Assembly (NCBI RefSeq): GCF_002078605.1
Contig: NZ_MSJR01000003.1
Span: forward strand, 186,001-250,000
Source of the DNA: Salegentibacter sediminis
GTDB lineage: Bacteria; Bacteroidota; Bacteroidia; Flavobacteriales; Flavobacteriaceae
Direction of reading: 5' to 3'
DNA length: 64,000 nt
Shown here: piece by piece, positions 57,358 through 64,000 of the stretch
How the letters are laid out: every line of letters begins with the position of its first letter
Numbering within the stretch: the first letter of the stretch is position 1
The notes under the pieces: model-generated
Database searches by the model: none
Seen by the model: the letters and a program-made list of their open reading frames with translations, nothing else
What the model was told of the DNA's origin: nothing
Translations under genes and position numbers: made by a program

Positions 57358-60300
57358 TTATTCGGTAGAATCTAACCGGGGCTTTTCCGCCTCCTGACCT
57401 AATTCCCTTAAAGCATCCTGATCCAGAGTTTCCTCAAGAGGAACATCTTCCGCTTCTATTTCTTCTTCATCGCCGTAAAAATGCCTAAACATTCTAAGGT
57501 GTTCGTTAAATTCATCGGCTTTCTCCTGTATAATCTCCTCATCCTGATTTCTCACGAGGATGTCAACCAGGCTGCGGTAGCGCTCCATATCAGAAATAAT
57601 TTCATCGGCGTAGCGATACTGCCTGTCTACCCCCCAGGTGCTATACCATTTTAGGTTTTCCTGGTATTTTGTAGCCACCTGCTCCCATATTTCACGGGCT
57701 CTCTCTGGCTCCCCCACTTTGTAATAACCATCTATATAAGGTTCTACCAGGCTGTAATATCCATAATATTCTACCGGGGTATGCTCCATCGCCAGATCCA
57801 GGATTTCTTTAGCCCGGGTGGTATCTCCTTCATTTAAAAGATTTTCCACCAATCTGGCCAAATTGCTGCGGTAGGTAATTGAGTTCTTCCGTGTTTCGGG
57901 ATCGTGATAAATATCTTCACTGCCCATATTCCCCCAATCCCAGCTTTTAACGATCTCATACATTTTTTCAGTATTCACCTTACCCATATCGTAAGGATTT
58001 CGGGGGTCCAAAGGTGTTTTTATGGGCACGAGTTTGTATGCTATCCCTTCGAGCTGCAGATGGTCCTTCATCCACAGGTAATCATCATCGCCATAGCTTC
58101 CGCCTGTGAAATATATGGGGCGTTCCCAATCATTATTGGCAATAATATCCAGCATCATTAATCGGTTTTTATAAAGGATTTGGCTATCTATTTGCAAATC
58201 GATATGATCTACAATTTGATTAGCAAATTCTTCCCTAACTATACCATTCTCCAGAACAGTTTGTTTGTCTACAGGAATGCGCACGTTCTTAGATGGGAAT
58301 GTATTTACAAACTGTCCGCTTTGTAATTCCGCTTTGGTTCGGGGATCGTCATTCTGAATATAATTCAAAAAGGTTTTTAGCGGGAGCGTATCCTGTGTGA
58401 TCTCCCTGAAAAAAACCGCATCATTTTTTCCGGTATAATCCTTCGCTTCAAATTGGGAAGGGATGGGGTCACTATCAAATGCCTTTCGCTTCATCTGGTC
58501 GATATACCAATCGGTAGCAAACAAGCTTGTATTTACCACTCTTACATCGGTTCTGTACCGCTCGATTTGCTGCACATACCATAAGGCAAAAGTATCGTTA
58601 TCTCCAATGGTGAATATTATCCCATTTTCATCTACCGAATCCAGGTACATTTTGGCCATGCTAAGGGTCGTGTCTCTTCCGCTGCGGTCATGGTCATCCC
58701 AGTTTTCAGAAGCTAAAATAACCGGCACGGCAAGTAAAGAAACTATTGCTGCCGCCGGCGCCACGATCTTTGGCGTGAAGAATTTTTTAGCCCAATCGAA
58801 CAAGGCATAGACCCCAATTCCTATCCACATAGCGAAAACATAGAAGGAACCTACCAGGGCATAGTCACGTTCTCTTGGTTCAAAAGGACGTTCGTTGAGG
58901 TAAATTTTCAGGGCTATTCCAGTAAAAAGGAAAAATACCAGCAAAACCCAGAAATTATTTTTATCCTTTTTAAAGTGAAATACCAACCCGATGAGGCCCA
59001 GAATAAACGGTAAAAAGTAATAAGTGTTGCGGGCTTTATTGTTTTTGATATCAGAAGGTAGATTCTCCTGAGGGCCCAGGTGTATCTCATCTATAAAATT
59101 AATTCCGCTAAGCCAGTTTCCATGCAAATCGTCATATTTCCCCTGGATATCATCCTGACGCCCTACAAAGTTCCACATAAAATATCGCCAGTACATATAA
59201 CCTATCTGGTATTCCAGCAAATAAGCGATGTTCGAAGAAAACGTAGGTTTTTCTACATTAATATATTCTCCAAACTGTTGTAAAAACCTGTGGTAATCGG
59301 TATTATCCAGGTTGCCCTGAGAGTATTCATTTTTAAATTCCTGTATAGCCTGCAGGAGTTGTTCCTGTCCCTGATATTCTCTCTTAACCGTGAATTCTAA
59401 AGGGCCGGTAAACTCCATATAGTTGGCGGCATGTTCGCTGCTCCACATTCTGGGAAGAAAAGCTTTATGACTGTCGTCCAGGTTCTGCCGGGCATTTTTA
59501 TAATCGTTTACAATAACATATTCCCCTTTTTCCTCATCCTTTTCATAATGTGGTTTACCGTCTTTATATGGATTGTCAGCATCTAAACCGCTGTACATTT
59601 CTGAAAACTGGGGCCCATAGAAAAGATGGGTCTCTCCATATTGTTCTCTATTATAATATGCCAGTAATTCGCGGGCGTTATCGGGACTATTCTCATTTAT
59701 AACCGTAGGCGCGTTAGCCCTAATTGGGAGCATCACCCAACTGGAGAAGCCAATAAGGATAAATAAAATGGACAGAAAGAGGGTGTTTAGTTGATAGTAG
59801 TTCTTTTTCCGGGTATAATTAATTCCGTAATAAAAGGCTATTACAATTAGGAGGAATGCTATAATAGTTCCGGTATTAAAAGGCAGCCCGAGGGAATTGG
59901 TGAAAAATAATTCTGAGGCTGCAAAAAATGTAAGTGTGTAGGGGAGCAGCAGCTTAAAAATGAACATTAACACAGCGACCACCACGATATTGGCAATAAT
60001 AAAATTCTTTACTGTTACCTTTTTATAATTTTTGAAGAAATATAGAAATCCGATGGCAGGAATGGTTAGTAAACCTAAAAAGTGCACCCCAAAGGAAAGG
60101 CCCACCACCAATGAAATAAGGATGAGCCAGCGGTTACCCCGTGGTTTGAACATATCCCGCTCCCATAGCAATCCCAGGTAGAAGAGCAGGGCCATAATAC
60201 AGGCGGCCATGGCATAAACTTCAGCTTCTACGGCACTAAACCAGAAACTATCGGTAAAAGTAAAGGCCAGAGATCCCACGGCAGCACTTCCCAGGACAGC

Positions 60301-60657
60301 GATTTTTTTAGCCATGCCCAATTTTTCTGCGGGTCCGGCAATTTTTAGCACCAATAAACTTATGGACCAGAACATAAACAGTACCGCAAAAGCACTGGCC
60401 GTTCCAGACATAAAATTCATCATAAGGGCGACCTTGGTTTCATCTGGGGCAAACATCGAGAAGAAAGCCCCTGCCATCTGGTAAAAAGGCGCCCCGGGAG
60501 GGTGTCCCACCTCCAGATTAGCCGAGGTGGCTATATATTCTCCTGCATCCCAAAAGCTCGCAGTTGGTTCTAAGGTTAAAGTGTAGGTGGTAAGTGCGAT
60601 TAGAAATACCAGCCATCCCAGTATTTTGTTCCACTTCTTAAAGCTGAAATCCCTCAT
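57358..60657 (-). CDS. DUF2723 large membrane protein (glycosyltransferase-like)
   Basis: 1099 aa from the ATG at 60657 (MRDFSFKKWNKILGWLVFLI). The longer frame would run through the tRNA-Gln promoter region and is rejected. The N-terminal half has about 12 membrane helices and the DUF2723 signature TLEPTASFWDAGEYIATSAN then EVGHPPGAPFYQMAGAFFSM. This recalls protein O-mannosyltransferase/GT-C enzymes with an early acidic residue (Asp-Ala-Gly-Glu) in a periplasmic loop. A soluble C-terminal region contains helical repeats (NLLNEGDTTRAKEILDLAME) that look like TPRs. A role in protein O-glycosylation is plausible but inferred. Confidence 0.88.
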   Translation of the reverse strand: MRDFSFKKWNKILGWLVFLIALTTYTLTLEPTASFWDAGEYIATSANLEVGHPPGAPFYQMAGAFFSMFAPDETKVALMMNFMSGTASAFAVLFMFWSISLLVLKIAGPAEKLGMAKKIAVLGSAAVGSLAFTFTDSFWFSAVEAEVYAMAACIMALLFYLGLLWERDMFKPRGNRWLILISLVVGLSFGVHFLGLLTIPAIGFLYFFKNYKKVTVKNFIIANIVVVAVLMFIFKLLLPYTLTFFAASELFFTNSLGLPFNTGTIIAFLLIVIAFYYGINYTRKKNYYQLNTLFLSILFILIGFSSWVMLPIRANAPTVINENSPDNARELLAYYNREQYGETHLFYGPQFSEMYSGLDADNPYKDGKPHYEKDEEKGEYVIVNDYKNARQNLDDSHKAFLPRMWSSEHAANYMEFTGPLEFTVKREYQGQEQLLQAIQEFKNEYSQGNLDNTDYHRFLQQFGEYINVEKPTFSSNIAYLLEYQIGYMYWRYFMWNFVGRQDDIQGKYDDLHGNWLSGINFIDEIHLGPQENLPSDIKNNKARNTYYFLPFILGLIGLVFHFKKDKNNFWVLLVFFLFTGIALKIYLNERPFEPRERDYALVGSFYVFAMWIGIGVYALFDWAKKFFTPKIVAPAAAIVSLLAVPVILASENWDDHDRSGRDTTLSMAKMYLDSVDENGIIFTIGDNDTFALWYVQQIERYRTDVRVVNTSLFATDWYIDQMKRKAFDSDPIPSQFEAKDYTGKNDAVFFREITQDTLPLKTFLNYIQNDDPRTKAELQSGQFVNTFPSKNVRIPVDKQTVLENGIVREEFANQIVDHIDLQIDSQILYKNRLMMLDIIANNDWERPIYFTGGSYGDDDYLWMKDHLQLEGIAYKLVPIKTPLDPRNPYDMGKVNTEKMYEIVKSWDWGNMGSEDIYHDPETRKNSITYRSNLARLVENLLNEGDTTRAKEILDLAMEHTPVEYYGYYSLVEPYIDGYYKVGEPERAREIWEQVATKYQENLKWYSTWGVDRQYRYADEIISDMERYRSLVDILVRNQDEEIIQEKADEFNEHLRMFRHFYGDEEEIEAEDVPLEETLDQDALRELGQEAEKPRLDSTE

Positions 60658-60810
60658 TATGGTATATAATTGAATCCTGAGTGGCGAATTTAGTAATAAA
60701 ATTGTGAACCCTTCAACAGGAGCATTTAAATGCCCATTATTTTTAATAAGCCTGAAAATGTGAATACTAAAATCGGTATTAAAAATACTCTTCGAATTTA
60801 TTGGAAAAAG

Positions 60811-60841
60811 TTTGTGTAAATAAAAGTTTGTTTTAAATTTG
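60811..60841 (+). promoter_or_regulatory. Bacteroidota promoter of tRNA-Gln
   Basis: TTTG (60811-60814) and TAAATTTG (60834-60841) are separated by exactly 19 bp, matching the -33/-7 consensus, and end 17 bp before the tRNA gene. Confidence 0.8.
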
Positions 60842-60858
60842 CATCCGCATTTAAGCAT

Positions 60859-60931
60859 TGGCCTATGGTGTAACTGGCAACACGTCTGGTTTTGGTCCAG
60901 AAGAGTCTAGGTTCGAGCCCTAGTAGGCCAA
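60859..60931 (+). tRNA. tRNA-Gln (anticodon TTG)
   Basis: A 73-nt cloverleaf: acceptor TGGCCTA (60859-60865) with TAGGCCA (60924-60930), anticodon arm TCTGG-TTTTGGT-CCAGA with anticodon TTG, T-arm CTAGG-TTCGAGC-CCTAG, and discriminator A. CCA is not encoded. A terminator-type hairpin follows. Confidence 0.96.
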
Positions 60932-61230
60932 CAAAAAATGTAAAACCGAATTCTGAAAAGAGTTCGGTTTTTTTGTTTTTAGAAAGAATTTGCTGGGCGA
61001 GAAGTTTATCCTGAGCGAAGCCCGATGAAAGAGGGCGTAGCCGAAGGGAGCCCTAGTAGGCCAACAAAAAATGTAAAACCGAATTCTGAAAAGAGTTCGG
61101 TTTTTTGTTTTTGGGAGAAATTTGGACGAGTAGTTTATCCCGATTGTAGCTTTTGCGAAATATCCGGAAGCCCTGGTAGGCCAAGAAAAAATGTTAAAAA
61201 CCGAATTCTAAAAAGACTAAGGTTTCGATT
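60915..61230 (+). repeat. Three tandem copies of the tRNA-Gln 3' tail plus terminator
   Basis: The sequence from the T-arm of tRNA-Gln through its terminator (60915-60976) recurs at 61048-61109 almost unchanged, and at 61168-61227 in a decayed form. Each copy has GAGCCCTAGTAGGCCAAC (last copy GAAGCCCTGGTAGGCCAAG) and then an AAACCGAATTCTG...TTCGGTTT-type hairpin. Spacers of ~70 and ~58 bp are partly alike (GAAATTTGG, AGTTTATCC). Only the first copy has the rest of the tRNA. The layout suggests repeated attachment-site scars or slippage. No gene occupies 60932-61309. Confidence 0.8.
60943..60974 (+). terminator. Terminator of tRNA-Gln
   Basis: AAACCGAA (60943-60950) pairs with TTCGGTTT (60963-60970), followed by T residues. 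Confidence 0.82.
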
Positions 61231-61309
61231 GTTTAAAATATTTTCCTTCTTCAAGCCAATTTTGGGAAATGCTTTGTAATTTAGTTTCTGCAAATTTTAA
61301 ACAGCAATT

Positions 61310-62542
61310 TTGGCCAGAGAATTTTTTAAGGAAAATCATAGTGTTTTTAATACCCTCTTCGAAGCGGCCTCAGAAGGGGTTATCGTTGTCGATAGTAGTC
61401 AAATTATTGTGACGGTAAACCTTGCTGCCCTGCAAATGTTCGGGTATGAACGGGGAGAGCTTGTAGGCCAGCATCTTAATATCCTTATCCCACCGAGTTA
61501 TAAACCAAACCATTCCAAACATTTCAAGGAATTTTTATCTCATAGCGAAAAAAGGCAAATGGGCCATGGGCGGGAATTATTTGGAAGTAAAAAGGACGGA
61601 AGCCAGTTCCCGGTAGAAGCCGGACTCAACCCCTTCCGCATCGATGGGGAAGATTTTGTGATGTCCCTTATTGTCGATATTACTGTTCGGAAGGAAAATC
61701 AACAGCGCATCAGGGAGTTGAATGCCGAACTTGAAGACAAAATTAAGGTTCGCACCAAAGAGCTTCGGGAAACTGTAGACAATCTTGAACAGGAAATCAG
61801 CAAAAGAAAAGAAGCTGAAAAAAGGATTAAACTGGCGCTTAAACAGGAAAAGGAACTTAACGAACTTAAAACAAAATTTCTGTCCCTTGTTTCTCACGAA
61901 TTTAAAACTCCGTTAAGCGGGATACTAACTTCTGCAACCCTTGCTGAAAAATATGTTACGGGAGAACAACAGGAAAAACGAGAAAAACATCTTCGCACCA
62001 TTAAAAATAAGGTGCACTACCTGAATAATATTTTGAATGATTTTCTTTCCCTGGAACGACTGGAATCGGGTAATGTGAACTATAAATACAGCAGTTTTAG
62101 CCTGAATAAGGTTATTAATGATGTGGTTTATAATGCCAACGTGACCCTTAAATACGGCCAGGAGATCGAGTACCCCAGGGATCTGGATGAAGTAACCCTG
62201 TATCAGGATGAAAAAATACTGGATCTTGTGTTATCCAACCTTATTGGAAACGCGATAAAATACTCTCCTGAGAATTCGACAATCCATTTTAGAATTGAGA
62301 ATAATGATAATATGGTTATTTTTGAGGTTTCTGATGAAGGAATGGGAATCCCTGAGAAAGATCAAAAGCATATCTTTGAACGCTATTTCAGGGCCGAAAA
62401 TGCCTTGCTTAATCAGGGAACGGGCATTGGGCTCAATATTGTGAAAGTTCATGTAGAGAATATGGGAGGAAAAATTTATTTTACCAGTGAAGAAAGCAAA
62501 GGCTCAACCTTTACAGTCCAATTACCCAATTACGAACGTTAA
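61310..62542 (+). CDS. PAS-domain sensor histidine kinase (soluble)
   Basis: 410 aa, no membrane helix. The PAS domain (~12-125) contains LFEAASEGVIVVDSSQIIVT and the loop MFGYERGELVGQHLNILIPP. A coiled-coil linker follows (IRELNAELEDKIKVRTKELR). The kinase core has the phosphoacceptor LSLVSHEFKTPLSGILTSAT (His near 200), NLIGNAIKYSPENS, VSDEGMGIPEKDQ and NQGTGIGLNIVKVH. It senses an internal signal, possibly oxygen or redox like FixL-type PAS proteins, but no haem residues can be assigned. The start is a TTG at 61310. The REC-Crp gene 53 bp downstream is the evident partner. Confidence 0.9.
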   Translation: MAREFFKENHSVFNTLFEAASEGVIVVDSSQIIVTVNLAALQMFGYERGELVGQHLNILIPPSYKPNHSKHFKEFLSHSEKRQMGHGRELFGSKKDGSQFPVEAGLNPFRIDGEDFVMSLIVDITVRKENQQRIRELNAELEDKIKVRTKELRETVDNLEQEISKRKEAEKRIKLALKQEKELNELKTKFLSLVSHEFKTPLSGILTSATLAEKYVTGEQQEKREKHLRTIKNKVHYLNNILNDFLSLERLESGNVNYKYSSFSLNKVINDVVYNANVTLKYGQEIEYPRDLDEVTLYQDEKILDLVLSNLIGNAIKYSPENSTIHFRIENNDNMVIFEVSDEGMGIPEKDQKHIFERYFRAENALLNQGTGIGLNIVKVHVENMGGKIYFTSEESKGSTFTVQLPNYER

Positions 62543-62594
62543 ATAGTTTTGTGAAATTTAGGGCCATTTTATATGGTGCTGGAAATTTATATCG

Positions 62595-63644
62595 ATGAAG
62601 AAAATATTGCTTATTGAAGACGATGTTACGGTGAGGGAAAATACCGCCGAGATCCTTGAATTATCAGATTATGAGGTGGTGACTGCTTCAGATGGTAAGC
62701 AAGGTGTAGCCAGGGCTAAAAGCGAATTACCCGATATTATTGTTTGCGATATTATGATGCCCGAAATGGATGGCTATGATGTATTAACAGAACTCTCCAA
62801 AACTACTGAAACCAGCGGTATTCCTTTTATATTTCTTTCAGCAAAAACAGAACATAAAGATGTGAGACGTGGGATGGACCTTGGTGCTGACGACTATCTC
62901 ACCAAACCCTTCGAAGAGTCTGATCTCTTAAGTGCTATTGAAAGCCGTCTTGCAAAAATGGAGATCCTGAAAAAAGATAAAACTACTGGCCAGGAGCAGG
63001 AACCAAAGGAACAACAGCACATCCCAAACCTAACGGCTTTTAGAGAGTTAATGAAAACCGGGGAACGGCAAAATTATAAAGGAGGGGAGAGCGTTTATGA
63101 AGAAGGAAAAACTTCGGTGAATTTTTATATGGTAGACCGGGGGGTGGTTAAGGCTCATAAATTTGATTCCCGGGGCAAGGAAATTATTACACAATTATAT
63201 AAAGATGGAGATTTCTTCGGAAGCCTTAGTTTTAATTCTAATTCGGCATACCGCGAATTTGCTACGGCTATGGAAGATACCACTCTTTATATGCTTTCAC
63301 GTGACCAGTTGAAAGATATACTTCATGAGAACAGCCGGGTAAGTATGGAACTTCTCGAAGTGATGAATGAAAACCTCTTCGGAATAAAAGAACAACTTAT
63401 CGACATTGCTTACGCTTCAGTACGTAGAAAAACTGCGAAAACTATACTTATGTTCGCCAGGGAGATTAAAAAGAATCCTTTACATAGTATTAGGATTTCC
63501 CGTGCCGATCTTGCCGGTGTGGCTGGGATCGCTTCCGAAACTCTTATAAGAACACTTTCCGATTTTAAGAAGGAAGGCCTTATCGAAATTGAGGGTAGAA
63601 ATGTTAAGATTATCGATGCCGACAAGCTCGAAAAAATAGGCTAA
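62595..63644 (+). CDS. Response regulator fused to a Crp/Fnr-type DNA-binding module
   Basis: 349 aa. The N-terminal receiver (~1-120) has LLIEDDVTVRENTAEILELS, the phosphoacceptor Asp in IIVCDIMMPEMDGYD (~53) and Lys in YLTKPFEESDLL. The middle is a cyclic-nucleotide-binding-like beta roll (GGESVYEEGKTSVNFYMVDR, IITQLYKDGDFFGSLSFNSN, ~155-260). The C-terminus is a Crp-type winged helix (RISRADLAGVAGIASETLIR, TLSDFKKEGLIEIEGR). Phosphorylation by the upstream PAS kinase would control DNA binding. The gene next to it begins a universal stress protein, a likely target in this signalling neighbourhood. Confidence 0.92.
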   Translation: MKKILLIEDDVTVRENTAEILELSDYEVVTASDGKQGVARAKSELPDIIVCDIMMPEMDGYDVLTELSKTTETSGIPFIFLSAKTEHKDVRRGMDLGADDYLTKPFEESDLLSAIESRLAKMEILKKDKTTGQEQEPKEQQHIPNLTAFRELMKTGERQNYKGGESVYEEGKTSVNFYMVDRGVVKAHKFDSRGKEIITQLYKDGDFFGSLSFNSNSAYREFATAMEDTTLYMLSRDQLKDILHENSRVSMELLEVMNENLFGIKEQLIDIAYASVRRKTAKTILMFAREIKKNPLHSIRISRADLAGVAGIASETLIRTLSDFKKEGLIEIEGRNVKIIDADKLEKIG

Positions 63645-63730
63645 TTAGCTTTTTTTGGTATAGCTGACTGCCGTCATATTTGGCTGCGGACTTTCTCTAT
63701 AATTTTACCACAAATTAGAAAAGGAAATCC

Positions 63731-64000
63731 ATGGCCATTAATATAGTAATCTTAACCGATTATTCTGCACATGCTTATAATGCAGCTAAATATGCCCTGA
63801 ATTTACCCGGTGTTGCCTCAAATTTTTACATTTTACACGCCGGCGATTCAAACAAAGAGGGCCTTGATGCTTGCATCGAAAAGCTTCGTAAAGAAGCTAC
63901 AGCTGACGGCCATAAATTTCATGCAATCCTGAAAAATGATAATTTGATTGATGCCACACGAAAAGTTGTGGCCGAAAAGGATATTGATCTTATAGTTATG
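63731..64000 (+). CDS. Universal stress protein family, partial (runs off right edge)
   Basis: The ATG at 63731 follows a good AAGGAAATCC ribosome-binding-like stretch and the frame is open to the window edge (90 codons seen). The start MAINIVILTDYSAHAYNAAK (with the UspA-like TDYS in place of TDFS), YALNLPGVASNFYILHAGDS and VVAEKDIDLIVM are characteristic of flavobacterial UspA-type proteins. The rest is outside the window. It follows the REC-Crp gene, consistent with a redox or stress regulon. Confidence 0.75.
   Translation, partial: MAINIVILTDYSAHAYNAAKYALNLPGVASNFYILHAGDSNKEGLDACIEKLRKEATADGHKFHAILKNDNLIDATRKVVAEKDIDLIVM

Noticed and set aside
57358-60858. Longer start for the DUF2723 gene at 60858
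   Set aside because: The added 67 residues reach to the tRNA-Gln gene and cover its exact TTTG-N19-TAAATTTG promoter; the ATG at 60657 begins the conserved part.
61025-61279. Open frame after tRNA-Gln
   Set aside because: It reads through the repeated tRNA tail and terminator copies; its internal repeats come from the DNA repeats, not a protein.

Overview
The window is a stretch of a Flavobacteriaceae chromosome, most likely a marine Gramella/Salegentibacter-like genus. Evidence: TAnnTTTG promoter elements, weak Shine-Dalgarno sites, T9SS sorting tails, TonB-dependent receptors, DUF4271/DUF4296/DUF2723 proteins and a REC-Crp regulator typical of Bacteroidota.

About 1-14750 is accessory DNA: an integrative mobilizable element whose right end lies in a CAU tRNA gene. 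Only the tRNA 3' half (14709-14750) remains beside the tyrosine integrase (13201-14538); the left end is outside the window. The element carries a replication/regulatory winged-helix gene (cut at base 1), a DUF5712-like relaxase and BfmA/BtgA mobilization pair with a probable oriT, long structured non-coding DNA, and an uncharacterised coiled-coil protein. Next comes the most notable locus: an ECF-like sigma factor gene (6817-6035) coupled to a nuclease-dead, C-terminally truncated TnpB/Cas12f-family gene (6032-4935). Two tandem copies of an approximately 85-nt structured RNA unit follow on the same strand (4925-4841 and 4749-4666), conserved and partly covarying, each followed by a different sequence. 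This is the expected layout of an RNA-guided sigma-factor recruitment (dCas12f-sigma) system with two guide RNAs. An elaborate structured RNA (6953-7078) lies upstream of the sigma gene. On the other side are an XRE regulator, a DNA methyltransferase, a double-ATPase MORC/histidine-kinase protein and a receiver-domain protein, which look like a phosphorelay-linked modification or defence cassette.

From 14750 to 64000 the DNA is ordinary core chromosome: Na+/H+ antiporter, ferritin, Lrp regulator with saccharopine dehydrogenase, PEP carboxykinase, uroporphyrinogen-III synthase, dolichol-phosphate-mannose synthase-like enzyme with dihydroorotase, TyrRS, a TonB receptor/lipoprotein pair beside a PhoB/PhoR-like two-component system, TrmB, an Mrp/NifU/FNR/ferredoxin iron-sulfur cluster, acyl-CoA dehydrogenase, ribosomal operons rplM-rpsI and rpsB-tsf with structured leaders, DNA polymerase I, a large DUF2723 membrane protein, tRNA-Gln with its 3' tail tandemly repeated, a PAS kinase with a REC-Crp regulator, and the start of a universal stress protein gene cut by the right edge.
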